Of a stretch of DNA of 40,907 bases, positions 7,669 to 16,143 are shown one piece after another; the first letter of the stretch is position 1; each line of letters begins with the position of its first letter. Below the pieces are notes generated by a model that was not told where the DNA came from, did not search any database, and worked only from the letters and a program-made list of their open reading frames with translations. The DNA comes from Mediterraneibacter catenae (GTDB lineage Bacteria > Bacillota > Clostridia > Lachnospirales > Lachnospiraceae). The stretch lies in NCBI RefSeq assembly GCF_008691045.1, contig NZ_VMSO01000024.1, positions 1-40,907 on the forward strand. The letters are read 5' to 3'. A program made the translations under genes and the position numbers.

Positions 7669-7849
7669 GTTGGATACCTCCTTCCGTTGGTTTTGAAAAG
7701 TGTTCGTTTCGGTGGTTTTGTGCCCCTGTATCACTGCCCGGCCTCCCATGAGGGAAAGGATATGGGCGGCCTCGTTTGCGCCGCCCACAGGCGAAAAATC
7801 AGGGGATTTCCCACCCGTTTTCATACAATTTTGAGTGCCCCCGGCAGGG

Positions 7850-7935
7850 CATAAAAAACGCCACAGGTTTGTGTTACCTATGGCGTTTGGGACAGGAAAA
7901 GGGTGCTGACATTTCATATCAGCACCCTTTGTCCT
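7850..7935 (-). promoter_or_regulatory. Two-hairpin leader upstream of the 7668 start
   Basis: Read on the minus strand, a hairpin with a 12-bp AAAGGGTGCTGA/TCAGCACCCTTT stem (about 7898-7930) comes first. A second follows with arms around GCCA-AGGT/ACCT-TGGC (about 7857-7888) and is followed by GTTTTTT. The second looks like an intrinsic terminator placed about 190 bases before a strong ribosome site. That layout fits an attenuated leader. About 270 bases (7669-7942) hold no supported gene. Confidence 0.55.
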
Positions 7936-7942
7936 GCCGGTA

Positions 7943-8008
7943 TTAAATTTTTGACTTCACATCGTGTTCCTTGCCTCTGAAAACATTGATTTTACTGGAC
8001 TTGCTCAT
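7943..8008 (-). other. Short ORF at the element edge
   Basis: A 21-residue basic, Lys/Ser-rich peptide (MSKSSKINVFRG...) is open from the ATG at 8008 to the TAA at 7943. No clear ribosome site precedes it, and it is not recognised. It sits between the structured leader and the point where chromosomal homology starts, so it may be the tail or head of an element gene, or chance. Confidence 0.2.
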
Positions 8009-8327
8009 GTTTTCTTATTAGGAGGCAAGTCATATTATCCGTTGATTCTTCCGGCTGGCAGATGGTAAGACGCAGTCTTTCTCCATCCTGATCGTCAATC
8101 CATTCTGTCCTTCGTACTATTCCACAGGGACAAGCCGGCAGCTCCATATCCGCCAGCCGGCTGTTTGCCATCCTCAGAAATGGTTTGGACAGGAACATTC
8201 CTGGAATAAAAAATTTATTTAAGAACGGGTATCCCTCCGCCAGGGGATACTTTTTATTCCGGCAGATACACCACGCCGCTGCTGCGGCTGCGGCGCCCGC
8301 CAGACCGGCATATTTTTTCTTTATCAC
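7992..8327 (-). pseudogene. Alpha/beta hydrolase (esterase), truncated by element insertion
   Basis: The GTG at 8327 with GGAGAG five bases upstream starts a protein with an N-terminal membrane anchor followed by a lid-like region ending ERLRLTICQPEESTDNM. This matches the N-terminal third of lipase/esterase proteins up to just before the strand that normally leads into HGGG. From about position 8028 the sequence changes to IRKHEQVQ and stops at 7992. The oxyanion and catalytic Ser, Asp and His regions are missing. The break marks the chromosome-element junction or an old deletion edge. Confidence 0.6.
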
Positions 8328-8440
8328 AGTATCTCTCCGTTTCTTTCGACTATTTTTATCCTGTGATTATTGTAATTTAATCCTCCGTTATGTGGAATAA
8401 CCGATAAGTTTGCCAGTATATACCAAAAGGCTCTGCCTCT

Positions 8441-9490
8441 TCATCCCCGTTTTACATGCCGGATCATTCCCAGCACTGTTTCATTTGCATTGATTACGTT
8501 CAGCATAATATCCGGATGCTGATTCTGAAAGACGCGGAACACTTCGTCGGCAAATCCCTGCCCCATATAATCGATATCTCGAAAATCAAAGATAATTTCC
8601 CGGAACTCATCGAGCCGCCGGAGAATTCTCCTTGCCTGAGATCTGGCTACCGGATCTCCTAACGGGCACATCTCTTTCATAGGGATCAATGTCTTTACAA
8701 ATCCTTCTTCCAACGGAGCAAATGTATCGAAGACTTCTCTGGACGTTCTTTTTGAATCGTTTTCCAATTTCATCACAGCCATTGTTCCTATCCCCTCCAT
8801 CTTCGTATAATAAGAAATCAGGTGAGACTGCACAAACCGGTCTCTGTCATCACATCGGTATGAATAAACCGTGTTATCAGACCAGACAGCAAACTCCGAA
8901 AGCATTTTCGATACAAAGAAAATTCCTTCCCCTGAATGTCTGGCCGGATCTGTCGTCATCCTGCCTTTATACAGCTCCATGGCAGCCTGTTCAGAATTCA
9001 GTGATATTCCTGACTTCTTCCTGAAATAATCCTGTATGTTACGAAAAATCCCCACACCATTATCCGTAATCGAAATTTCCGTATACAGGGCATCTTTCTG
9101 TATTCCAAACCTGATCTGATCCCCGCCGGAATGATCAATTGCATTATTCATGATTTCCGTAAATGCATAGTACCAGATATCCTGTACATTGCCGGACAGC
9201 CCGCCAAGAAAAGGGCTGATATGCGTCCAGTACAATTCATCTTCTTCCAACATACCTGCATTTACTATATTCCACTGTTCAGACACTGTCGTAAGGAGAA
9301 GGCCGTTCTTCCTTTCCGCATCTTCCGCCACTATCCCCTTGTCCAGACAGTCCTTAATATATCTGCGCACGGAGGTCTCAGATATTTCAAAATTCTCAGC
9401 AGTCTTTTTTATAAAATCTGCATCATCACATCGTACCTTGTTCAGCATATATTTCCGGATAGCGCTTCTCTTTGCCTCAGTAAACGACAT
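8441..9490 (-). CDS. HTH-HATPase-STAS-like (DUF4325) regulatory protein
   Basis: This 349-residue soluble protein has three parts. An N-terminal helix-turn-helix covers about 5-60 (FEISETSVRRYIKDCLDKGI). A GHKL-type ATPase covers about 100-260, with N-box EIMNNAIDHS (Asn115/116), G1 box ITDNGVGI (Asp143) and HSGEGIFF at 185-192. A C-terminal STAS-like segment covers about 265-345 (REIIFDFRDIDYMGQGFADE), matching DUF4325. There is no phosphoacceptor His box, so it resembles an anti-sigma-type switch fused to its own STAS module and a DNA-binding domain. AAGGTGA precedes the ATG. The target is unknown and it stands alone. Confidence 0.75.
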   Translation of the reverse strand: MSFTEAKRSAIRKYMLNKVRCDDADFIKKTAENFEISETSVRRYIKDCLDKGIVAEDAERKNGLLLTTVSEQWNIVNAGMLEEDELYWTHISPFLGGLSGNVQDIWYYAFTEIMNNAIDHSGGDQIRFGIQKDALYTEISITDNGVGIFRNIQDYFRKKSGISLNSEQAAMELYKGRMTTDPARHSGEGIFFVSKMLSEFAVWSDNTVYSYRCDDRDRFVQSHLISYYTKMEGIGTMAVMKLENDSKRTSREVFDTFAPLEEGFVKTLIPMKEMCPLGDPVARSQARRILRRLDEFREIIFDFRDIDYMGQGFADEVFRVFQNQHPDIMLNVINANETVLGMIRHVKRG

Positions 9491-9667
9491 ATAATCACCT
9501 TATTCATCCATTTTTGAACTATAAACTCTATTTTTATAACTATATCATATTATTATTAAACTTACAATCGTAAAGCACATAGAATCCGTTTCTGCCAATT
9601 TGACAAAACTGTCCGCCATGCCTAAAATAAAACAGTGTGATTTTTACAATAAAGGCAGGTTAGATAT

Positions 9668-10266
9668 ATGAAAAAAACCGTTTTCTACCGTATTCTGTTC
9701 TATGTCATCGGGCTGCTCGTTCTGGCGCTCGGACTTACACTGAACACAGCAGCAGAAAATATACAAAGGAATCCGGCGGAGCACTCTCCCATGCCGGCAA
9801 GACAGATTTGAAGCTTATCCTGCTGATGGATTTTCTGCAGATTCCGCTCAGTCTCATCTTCACCCGGTTTCTGAACGTTTTTTCCGCGGTCATACCGAAT
9901 CTCTATTCAGACCGGCAGAGCACGGCGGGCGAGATGGCCGTCCGTGTGGCTTTCCTTATCATCGCTATCATCCTGACCGGCATCGGAGCCGCCATGTCAC
10001 TGAATATGCGCATCGTGCCGAATCCCGGCGACGGCATCGTTCAGGCAATCGCTGATACGATCCACAAAAGCGTCGGATTTACAAAGAACTGCTTTGACCT
10101 GACAAATATCACGATCACCATCTGTATCAGTCTCACATTTTCCGGCCATCTCGTCGGAATCGGCGTGGGCACTGTTCTTGCAATGGTCGGCGTAGGCCGG
10201 ACTATCGCGGTATTCAACCATTTTACATATGCGAAAATGAAAGAACTGGCAGCGGTCGAAGACTGA
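9668..10266 (+). pseudogene. YczE/YitT-type membrane protein, internal deletion and frameshift
   Basis: The ATG at 9668 begins a membrane segment (YRILFYVIGLLVLALGLTLN) typical of YczE-like proteins and stops after 47 codons at 9811. From about 9790 another frame, open to 10266, resumes the same kind of protein (LMDFLQIPLSLIFTRFLNVF, later NPGDGIVQAIADTIHK) with several membrane segments. The first and second transmembrane region of the family between the two pieces is missing. The gene has therefore lost about 60-80 codons and the frame. The C-terminal half alone would be 152 residues from a TTG at 9808. Confidence 0.65.
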
Positions 10267-10290
10267 TCCGACCACTGCCAGTTCTTATTT
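10241..10290. terminator. Bidirectional terminator between converging genes
   Basis: AAGAACTGGCAG-C-GGTCG (10241-10257) pairs with CGACC-A-CTGCCAGTTCTT (10269-10286), a 17-bp arm with a single mismatch, followed by ATTTATAATAA. On the minus strand it is followed by TCATTTTC. It overlaps the last codons of the YczE-type gene and sits just beyond the pxpA stop. Confidence 0.85.
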
Positions 10291-10318
10291 ATAATAATTA
10301 TTCAGCTGCCTGTAAAGT

Positions 10319-11095
10319 TTACCGGCAGATTTCGCTCAGAGGCGCGATCTCGATTCCTTCTGCTTTCAGGGCAGTGCGGATCTTCTCCACAAACAGGAGT
10401 GCTTTCTCGCCGTCTCCGTGCACGCACACCGAATCTGCCTGGATATCGATGTCTTGTCCCGTAACAGCTGTCACTTTTCCTTCTTTCACCATGCGGATCA
10501 CACGAGCGATCGCCTCATCCTCATCGCGGATGAACGCCCCCTCTTTCCTGCGGTTTACAAGACTTCCGTCCTCTTCATATCCGCGGTCTGCGAACACTTC
10601 GCTGGCTGCCTTTAATCCGCAGTCTTTCGCCGCACGGATCGTCTCGCTCCCGGAGAGTCCCATGACGATCAGCTCCGGATCATACTCTTTGATCGCTTCG
10701 CAGATGGCAAGGGAAAGTTCGTAATCTTTTGCTGCCATATTGTACAGTGCCCCGTGAGGTTTCACATGCTGCAGTTTCATTCCCTGCGCCTGGCACATAC
10801 CGCCCAGTGCACTGATCTGATACAGCGTATAAGCCTTTGCCTCCGCCGGAGAAACCGCCATATTTCTGCGGCCGAATCCCATCAGATCCGGGAATCCCGG
10901 ATGCGCGCCGATACGGATGCCCGCAGCCTTTGTCCTGCTGACCGATTCCATCATCACAACAGGATCGGACGCATGGAATCCGCATGCGATATTTGCTGAA
11001 GAGATAAGCGGGATGATCTTCTCATCCATCCCCAGTGTATAACGTCCAAAGCTCTCGCCAAGGTCGCTGTTTAAATCAACTTTATACATATTCAT
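10319..11095 (-). CDS. pxpA: 5-oxoprolinase subunit A (LamB/YcsF family)
   Basis: The 258-residue protein begins YKVDLNSDLGESFGRY and contains SSANIACGFHASDP, GIRIGAHPGFPDLMGFGRR and QHVKPHGALYN, all signature blocks of the YcsF/PxpA family. PxpA works with PxpB and PxpC to hydrolyse 5-oxo-L-proline to glutamate with ATP in the cytoplasm. Length is as expected. It is the last gene of the operon, 18 bases after accC. In B. subtilis the order of the homologues differs but the gene set is the same. Confidence 0.93.
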   Translation of the reverse strand: MNMYKVDLNSDLGESFGRYTLGMDEKIIPLISSANIACGFHASDPVVMMESVSRTKAAGIRIGAHPGFPDLMGFGRRNMAVSPAEAKAYTLYQISALGGMCQAQGMKLQHVKPHGALYNMAAKDYELSLAICEAIKEYDPELIVMGLSGSETIRAAKDCGLKAASEVFADRGYEEDGSLVNRRKEGAFIRDEDEAIARVIRMVKEGKVTAVTGQDIDIQADSVCVHGDGEKALLFVEKIRTALKAEGIEIAPLSEICR

Positions 11096-11113
11096 TCACA
11101 CTTCTTTCTCTGA

Positions 11114-12460
11114 TTAATCCAGTCTGAGCATCCGCTCAATAAATCCGGTATCCGCATTACCCGCACAGAACTCCGGATTTCGCATGATCTGGTACTGGAA
11201 ATCCAGATTCGTGTCCACTCCCATGATCACCATCTCGTCCAGCGCAGAACGCATCTTCTGGATCGCAGCGTTACGATCCGGCGCGTGCACGATAACTTTC
11301 GCGATCATGGAATCATACTCCGAAGGAATTCTGTAACCTGTGTAGAGCGCCGTATCCACCCGCACTCCATTTCCCGCCGGGAGATGAAGATGCTTCACTA
11401 CACCCGGGCTTGGCATAAAGTTTTTCTCAGGGATCTCTGCGTTGATGCGGCATTCGATGGCATGGCCATTGAGACGGATTCCTTCCTGGTTAAAGCTTAA
11501 GGGTTCGCCCATGGCTATCCTGATCTGCTCAATGATCAGATCTGTACCTGTCACCATCTCCGTAACACCGTGCTCCACCTGGATACGGGTGTTCATCTCC
11601 ATGAAATAATATGTTCCCTTCGGGTCAAGGATGAACTCGATTGTTCCCGCATTGGTATAGTTTACTGTTTTAGCCGCAAGAACAGCATCGCGGTTCATGG
11701 CATTTCTGATCTCATCATTAATGGCCGGAGACGGAGACTCCTCGATCAGCTTCTGATGGTTTCTCTGCACGGAGCAGTCACGCTCGCCGAGAGCCACCAC
11801 ATTTCCAAATTTATCCCCCATGACCTGAATCTCTACATGACGCGGATTCTCGATGAATTTCTCGATATACATGGTATCGTCGCCAAATGCATTGGCAGAC
11901 TCTCTCTGCGCCATATTAAACTGGAATTCGAATTCGTCGGCGGATTTTGCTACACGCATTCCCTTTCCGCCGCCGCCTGAAGACGCTTTGATCATGACCG
12001 GGTACCCGATTTCCTCTGCGAGACTGATACCCGTCTCTGCGTCATACACCGGCTCCTTTGTCCCCGGTACCACAGGCACGCCTGCTTCCATCATCGTCTT
12101 GCGGGCGTGGGATTTATTTCCCATACTGTCGATGACCTCGGCCTTCGGTCCGATAAAAGTCAGCCCGTTCTTCTCACAGAGACGAACAAAATCCGCATTT
12201 TCAGACAGAAATCCGAAACCGGGATGAATAGCGTCTGCTCCCATATTCAGGGCTGCTGTGACAATCCGCTCCATGTTAAGGTAGCTGTTTCTCGCCGGTC
12301 CTTCACCGATACAGATCCTCTGATCTGCCAGCTGTACATGAAGGCTGTTCTTATCTTCCTTTGAATAAACCGCCACGCTGCGGATCCCCATATTCCGGCA
12401 GGCACGGATGATCCTGACGGCAATTTCCCCGCGGTTTGCGATCAATATTTTCTGAAACAT
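11114..12460 (-). CDS. accC: Biotin carboxylase subunit
   Basis: This 448-residue ATP-grasp protein starts MFQKILIANRGEIAVRIIRA. It has the Gly-rich ATP loop KASSGGGGKGMR, the EKFIENPRHVEIQV block, and MNTRIQVEHGVTEMVTGTDL near the active site. It carboxylates biotin on the carrier protein with bicarbonate and ATP. The ATG at 12460 has AAGGAGG seven bases upstream, so I prefer it to the GTG at 12466. It lies between accB and pxpA, with no accA or accD nearby. It may therefore serve a carboxylase tied to the PxpB/PxpC proteins instead of fatty acid synthesis. Confidence 0.95.
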   Translation of the reverse strand: MFQKILIANRGEIAVRIIRACRNMGIRSVAVYSKEDKNSLHVQLADQRICIGEGPARNSYLNMERIVTAALNMGADAIHPGFGFLSENADFVRLCEKNGLTFIGPKAEVIDSMGNKSHARKTMMEAGVPVVPGTKEPVYDAETGISLAEEIGYPVMIKASSGGGGKGMRVAKSADEFEFQFNMAQRESANAFGDDTMYIEKFIENPRHVEIQVMGDKFGNVVALGERDCSVQRNHQKLIEESPSPAINDEIRNAMNRDAVLAAKTVNYTNAGTIEFILDPKGTYYFMEMNTRIQVEHGVTEMVTGTDLIIEQIRIAMGEPLSFNQEGIRLNGHAIECRINAEIPEKNFMPSPGVVKHLHLPAGNGVRVDTALYTGYRIPSEYDSMIAKVIVHAPDRNAAIQKMRSALDEMVIMGVDTNLDFQYQIMRNPEFCAGNADTGFIERMLRLD

Positions 12461-12472
12461 CAGCACTCCTCC

Positions 12473-12895
12473 TTAGTCTGAAAGCTTCTTTACCTTAAAG
12501 AGCGGCTGTCCGTACTCGACTTTCTGCTCGTTGCTGACGAGGACCGCCTCGATCTCGCAGTCATAGTCACTCTCGATCTCATTCATCAGCTTCATGGCTT
12601 CAAGGATACATACTGTCTGTCCGGCTTTCACCACATCGCCGACTTTAACAAACGCCTCGGCATCCGGTGACGGAGCAGAATAAAATGTGCCGACGATCGG
12701 AGATATAATGTAATTCTCATCTACAGTATCCTCAGCCGGTGCTTCTGTCTTTACAACTGTAAGCGGCTCTCCCGGAACACCCGCGCTGCCCCTGCGGCTC
12801 ATCTTGATCTTCGTTTCTCCTTCCTGAATACTGAATTCCAGCATGGAAGACTTTTCAATAATATTTACCAGTTTTTCGATCTTTTCCAAATCCAT
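12473..12895 (-). CDS. accB: Biotin carboxyl carrier protein
   Basis: This protein of about 140 residues ends in a biotinyl domain with the EAMKLMNEIE motif; the Lys in AMKLM is the biotin attachment site. A Pro/Ala/Glu linker connects it to the N-terminal helix MDLEKIEKLVNIIEKSSM. I chose the ATG at 12895 because GGAGAG lies eight bases upstream; an in-frame ATG at 12925 abuts the pxpC stop and is less likely. It sits 12 bases before accC and forms a biotin carboxylase module with it. Confidence 0.93.
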   Translation of the reverse strand: MDLEKIEKLVNIIEKSSMLEFSIQEGETKIKMSRRGSAGVPGEPLTVVKTEAPAEDTVDENYIISPIVGTFYSAPSPDAEAFVKVGDVVKAGQTVCILEAMKLMNEIESDYDCEIEAVLVSNEQKVEYGQPLFKVKKLSD

Positions 12896-12925
12896 ATTGG
12901 TCACTCTCCTGTTTTTTCTTTTCAT

Positions 12926-13930
12926 TTACTGAAACAGCCTGCTGAGTCGTTTTGCGACAAGGCGGCACTCAAGCACTTCCCGGCATGGCTGATAAATCTG
13001 TCTGCGCAGTTCATTGAGTCCTGCCACTTCATCAAGCAGAAGCTGCTGTGCCTCTTCTACTGTCACTGCCTTAAAGCGTACTTTGTTATCTGTTTTACAC
13101 TGTGCAAGCTTCGGAAGATCTACTGAGATCACGGTTGCGATTTTCGCATATCCGCCGGTCGTCTGACGGTCGGAAAGAAGTATGATCGGTTTTCCGTGGC
13201 TGGGCACCTGCACAGAGCCAAATGCAATACCGTCAGATATAATATCCGCCGTTGTCTTATATGCAATAAACGGTCCTTCGAGCCTGCATCCCATCCTGTC
13301 AAAATCACTTGTGACCGTATATTCTGAATTCAGAAATGTCTCTCTGCCCGCGCTGGTAAACACCTCTTCCTGGGGACCCATAACGACGCGCAGCGTCACT
13401 TCATCATAGTCAAACTCATCCAGTTCCAGACTTCTGGAAAGAAAATACGGCAGGTATCTTCTCTTAATCCGGAACCCGATATAATCTCCGTCCTTCAGTC
13501 TGCGTCCTTTAAAACCGCCGATCCCGCATTTGATATTCGTTGAACGGCTTCCCATAACTACCGGAATATCCAGGTAACTGGAAAAAGCAATATATCCGCG
13601 GCTTCCGGTGCGGCATCCCGCGAAGTCCAGCACATCGCCTTTATGCATATAAAGTGCCGTGTACATTTTCACCGGCTTTTTATTGACGCGAGGCTGAAAA
13701 TCACCGCCCGTAATAGCGATGATCGTTTCTGAAGTGAACTCCAGGCTCGGTCCCATCAGAGTAAATTCCAGTACCGCCTCATTCTCCGGATTATCAAGGA
13801 GAAGGTTTGCGATCTTGAAGGAGCGTACATCCATGACGCCTGACACGCTGAACCCCTGACTCTGGTAGCCTGTCCGTCCCAGATCCTGCACTGTGGTCAG
13901 CATCCCGCCTTTTAATACACGAAAGCCCAT
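12926..13930 (-). CDS. pxpC: 5-oxoprolinase subunit C (KipA/urea amidolyase-related)
   Basis: The 334-residue protein contains LTTVQDLGRTGYQSQGFSVS, MDVRSFKIANLLLDNPENEA and DGIAFGSVQVPSHGKPIILL. These are conserved in the carboxyltransferase-like domain shared by KipA, PxpC and the C-terminal part of urea carboxylase. It partners with PxpB. AGGAG precedes the ATG by eight bases, and pxpB ends three bases before it. It appears complete. Substrate assignment follows from the pxpA and pxpB neighbours. Confidence 0.93.
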   Translation of the reverse strand: MGFRVLKGGMLTTVQDLGRTGYQSQGFSVSGVMDVRSFKIANLLLDNPENEAVLEFTLMGPSLEFTSETIIAITGGDFQPRVNKKPVKMYTALYMHKGDVLDFAGCRTGSRGYIAFSSYLDIPVVMGSRSTNIKCGIGGFKGRRLKDGDYIGFRIKRRYLPYFLSRSLELDEFDYDEVTLRVVMGPQEEVFTSAGRETFLNSEYTVTSDFDRMGCRLEGPFIAYKTTADIISDGIAFGSVQVPSHGKPIILLSDRQTTGGYAKIATVISVDLPKLAQCKTDNKVRFKAVTVEEAQQLLLDEVAGLNELRRQIYQPCREVLECRLVAKRLSRLFQ

Positions 13931-13933
13931 AGA

Positions 13934-14662
13934 TTACACTCCTTTCTGGTGGATCGTACACTGATATGTGCCCTCATCCACCTGTTTCTTTATTTCCAGA
14001 TATTCCTCCTCCGATACGGGAACAAAACGGATATAATCTCCCGCCTCGAAAAGGATCGGCACATCCCGCTCCGGATCGTACGTCTTCACCGGCGTCATCC
14101 CGAGGAGCTGCCAGCCGCCGGGGGAATCCAACGGATAGATTCCGGTCTGGGAACCTCCGATTCCCACACTGCCTGCCGGAATCCGTATCCTCGGATTAGC
14201 AAGCCTCGGGGTATGAATCCGCTCGTCCAGTCCTCCCAGATAGGAGAATCCCGGAAGGAATCCAAGCATATAGATCAGGTAATCTTTTGCGCTGTGGATG
14301 CTGATCACCTCTTCCGGAGTCAGCCCCGCATGATCTGCAATATTCTGAAGATCCGGGCCATATTCTCCGCCGTAGCAGACCGGAATTTCAAATATTCTCG
14401 ATTCTGAAGCCTCTCCGCTGATCTCAAGCTTTAAAAGCTTCTCCAGACGCGCGCGCAGTCCGGCATAACTTACCACCCTGGGATCATAGTTAATGAGCAG
14501 AGACGCGAAAGCCGGTATCATGTCCGTAACGCCTTCGATGTGCTGGGCTTTGATCAGACGTACCACCGCCGTGATCTGTGCGTTGATCTCCGGAGATATT
14601 TCCTGTCCGAATTCGATCAGGACAGAAGAATCTCCTGCAGTACAAATTTTGATTTCGTTCAT
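13934..14662 (-). CDS. pxpB: 5-oxoprolinase subunit B (KipI family)
   Basis: The 242-residue protein carries VCYGGEYGPDLQNIADHAGL, YMLGFLPGFSYLGGLDERI and RLANPRIRIPAGSVGIGGSQ, hallmark blocks of KipI/PxpB (cyclophilin-like fold). In B. subtilis KipI also inhibits the sporulation kinase KinA. The widespread role is ATP-dependent opening of 5-oxoproline with PxpA and PxpC. It is adjacent to pxpC. About 100 bases separate it from the transporter gene upstream, without a clear terminator. Confidence 0.93.
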   Translation of the reverse strand: MNEIKICTAGDSSVLIEFGQEISPEINAQITAVVRLIKAQHIEGVTDMIPAFASLLINYDPRVVSYAGLRARLEKLLKLEISGEASESRIFEIPVCYGGEYGPDLQNIADHAGLTPEEVISIHSAKDYLIYMLGFLPGFSYLGGLDERIHTPRLANPRIRIPAGSVGIGGSQTGIYPLDSPGGWQLLGMTPVKTYDPERDVPILFEAGDYIRFVPVSEEEYLEIKKQVDEGTYQCTIHQKGV

Positions 14663-14763
14663 TTCAACCCTTGCCTTTCTTTTCGGGAATCAAGGTCTGT
14701 ATTACCGCGACTCCCGGATCTGTATGATTCATCGCTTTATAAACGGATGTCTCAGGATAATGA

Positions 14764-15984
14764 TCAGAGCAGCTGGCTAAGGTTAGCTCCGAATGTTGTA
14801 ATGCCAAGATATGCGGATGCGATCACAACAACGATACCAAGAATAAGGAGCCATGCAGGATGCTTATAATCTTCACCCATAATAGACTTTTTCTTGGAAG
14901 CGATCAGGCATACGCCGAGCGTGATCGGCAGGATCAGACCATTCACCGCGCCCGCAAGTACAAGCAGGACTGCCGGCTGTCCGAGGAAGGCCATGATAAC
15001 CGTGCTCACCGCAATAAATCCGATGATAAATGCATTTTCATGTTTCTCTATACTCTTGTGGAATGTCTTCAGGAAAGACACTGAAGTATATGCACATCCT
15101 ACGATAGATGTGATAGCTGCACAGAGCAGTACCAGGCCGAAGAAACGGTAGCCGATCTCGCCTGCACCGATGCGGAACGCATCTGCCGCCGGATTAGACG
15201 CATCCAGCGTATGTGCTGCCGATGTAGCAGTCTCCACGACAACTCCCAGGATCGCAAGGAACAGGAATACACGCACGATCGTAGCAATCCCGATTCCCAT
15301 AACAGAACTCTTGTTGATTTCCTTAAGGTTCTCTTTCTTTGTGATACCTGCGTCGATCAGACGGTGAGCGCCGGAGAATGTAATATATCCTCCTACCGTT
15401 CCTCCAAGAAGCGTCAGGATCGCAGTTCCAAGCTCTCCCATCGGAGCGGTCGGCATAACTGTCTCTTTCAGAGCCATTCCCAGAGGCGGACGTACGATCA
15501 CGATCACAACAAAGATTACGACGATCATGATCCCGCCAAGTATCTTGGTAAGTGTATCCATGGCATTCAGTGCATTTTTCATCAGGAAAATAACGATCGC
15601 AACACCGCCGGCAATAAAATATCCCGCTATTTCCGGAATACCAAGCAGTGTATTAAATCCGAGGGCTCCTCCGCCCACGTTGCCGATATTGAATACAAGT
15701 CCTCCTGCAACAACAAGGAATGCTACAACATAACCGAGTCCGGGGAGTACCTTATTCGCCACGTCCTGGCCTCTCATGCCGGATACGCAGAGTACGCGCC
15801 ATACGTTAAGCTGAACAATCGCTGATAAGATGACTGAGATCAGAATAACGAATCCGAAGCTTGCCTTCAGGCTCCCGGTAAATGTTCCTGTCTGTGTAAG
15901 GAATCCCGGCCCGATCGCAGAAGTTGCCATCAGAAATGCAGCGCCGATCAGGACACTGAGACTCTTTTTGTTTTTGTTTTCCAT
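14764..15984 (-). CDS. NRAMP-like transporter (YcsG type)
   Basis: The protein has 406 residues with about eleven membrane segments. The first reads MATSAIGPGFLTQTGTFTGS. In true NRAMP metal transporters this helix carries DPGN; here it is AIGPGF, so the canonical metal-binding residues are absent. It is the first gene of the pxp/acc operon, as ycsG is next to ycsF in B. subtilis. The likely job is uptake of the pathway substrate (5-oxoproline or a related acid) and not of Mn or Fe. That function is inference. GGAAAGGAAG precedes the ATG. Confidence 0.8.
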   Translation of the reverse strand: MENKNKKSLSVLIGAAFLMATSAIGPGFLTQTGTFTGSLKASFGFVILISVILSAIVQLNVWRVLCVSGMRGQDVANKVLPGLGYVVAFLVVAGGLVFNIGNVGGGALGFNTLLGIPEIAGYFIAGGVAIVIFLMKNALNAMDTLTKILGGIMIVVIFVVIVIVRPPLGMALKETVMPTAPMGELGTAILTLLGGTVGGYITFSGAHRLIDAGITKKENLKEINKSSVMGIGIATIVRVFLFLAILGVVVETATSAAHTLDASNPAADAFRIGAGEIGYRFFGLVLLCAAITSIVGCAYTSVSFLKTFHKSIEKHENAFIIGFIAVSTVIMAFLGQPAVLLVLAGAVNGLILPITLGVCLIASKKKSIMGEDYKHPAWLLILGIVVVIASAYLGITTFGANLSQLL

Positions 15985-16020
15985 CTTTTCTCTTCCTTTC
16001 CTAATTAGAATAATAGTTAA

Positions 16021-16049
16021 ATTATACAGGAATAATACAATTTCGGCAA
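16021..16049 (-). promoter_or_regulatory. Promoter of the pxp/acc operon
   Basis: On the minus strand, TTGCCG (16049-16044) and TATAAT (16026-16021) are separated by 17 bases. The -10 box ends 36 bases before the transporter ATG at 15984. The five genes downstream have small gaps and no internal terminator seen, so this may drive the whole operon. Confidence 0.7.
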
Positions 16050-16114
16050 TTCTTTTTATTTTTATGCAGTTTTAAACGTTAAAACGTATACTCTACTGGT
16101 ATACCTTTTCTTGC

Positions 16115-16143
16115 ATTCGTATATACGTATTGTATATACGAAT
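16115..16143. promoter_or_regulatory. Perfect inverted repeat, likely operator
   Basis: ATTCGTATATAC (16115-16126) and GTATATACGAAT (16132-16143) are perfect 12-bp arms around GTATT. The right arm overlaps the -35 box of the first toxin promoter. A further GTATAC...GTATAC pair lies at 16086-16103. The pattern fits a dimeric repressor such as the Xre protein at 16491-16829, but binding is inference. Confidence 0.55.

Noticed and set aside
15000..15830. Plus-strand frames of up to 204 codons opposite the NRAMP-like gene
   Set aside because: They are shadows of a hydrophobic membrane-protein gene; composition is skewed to Arg, His and Asp as expected for its reverse complement.
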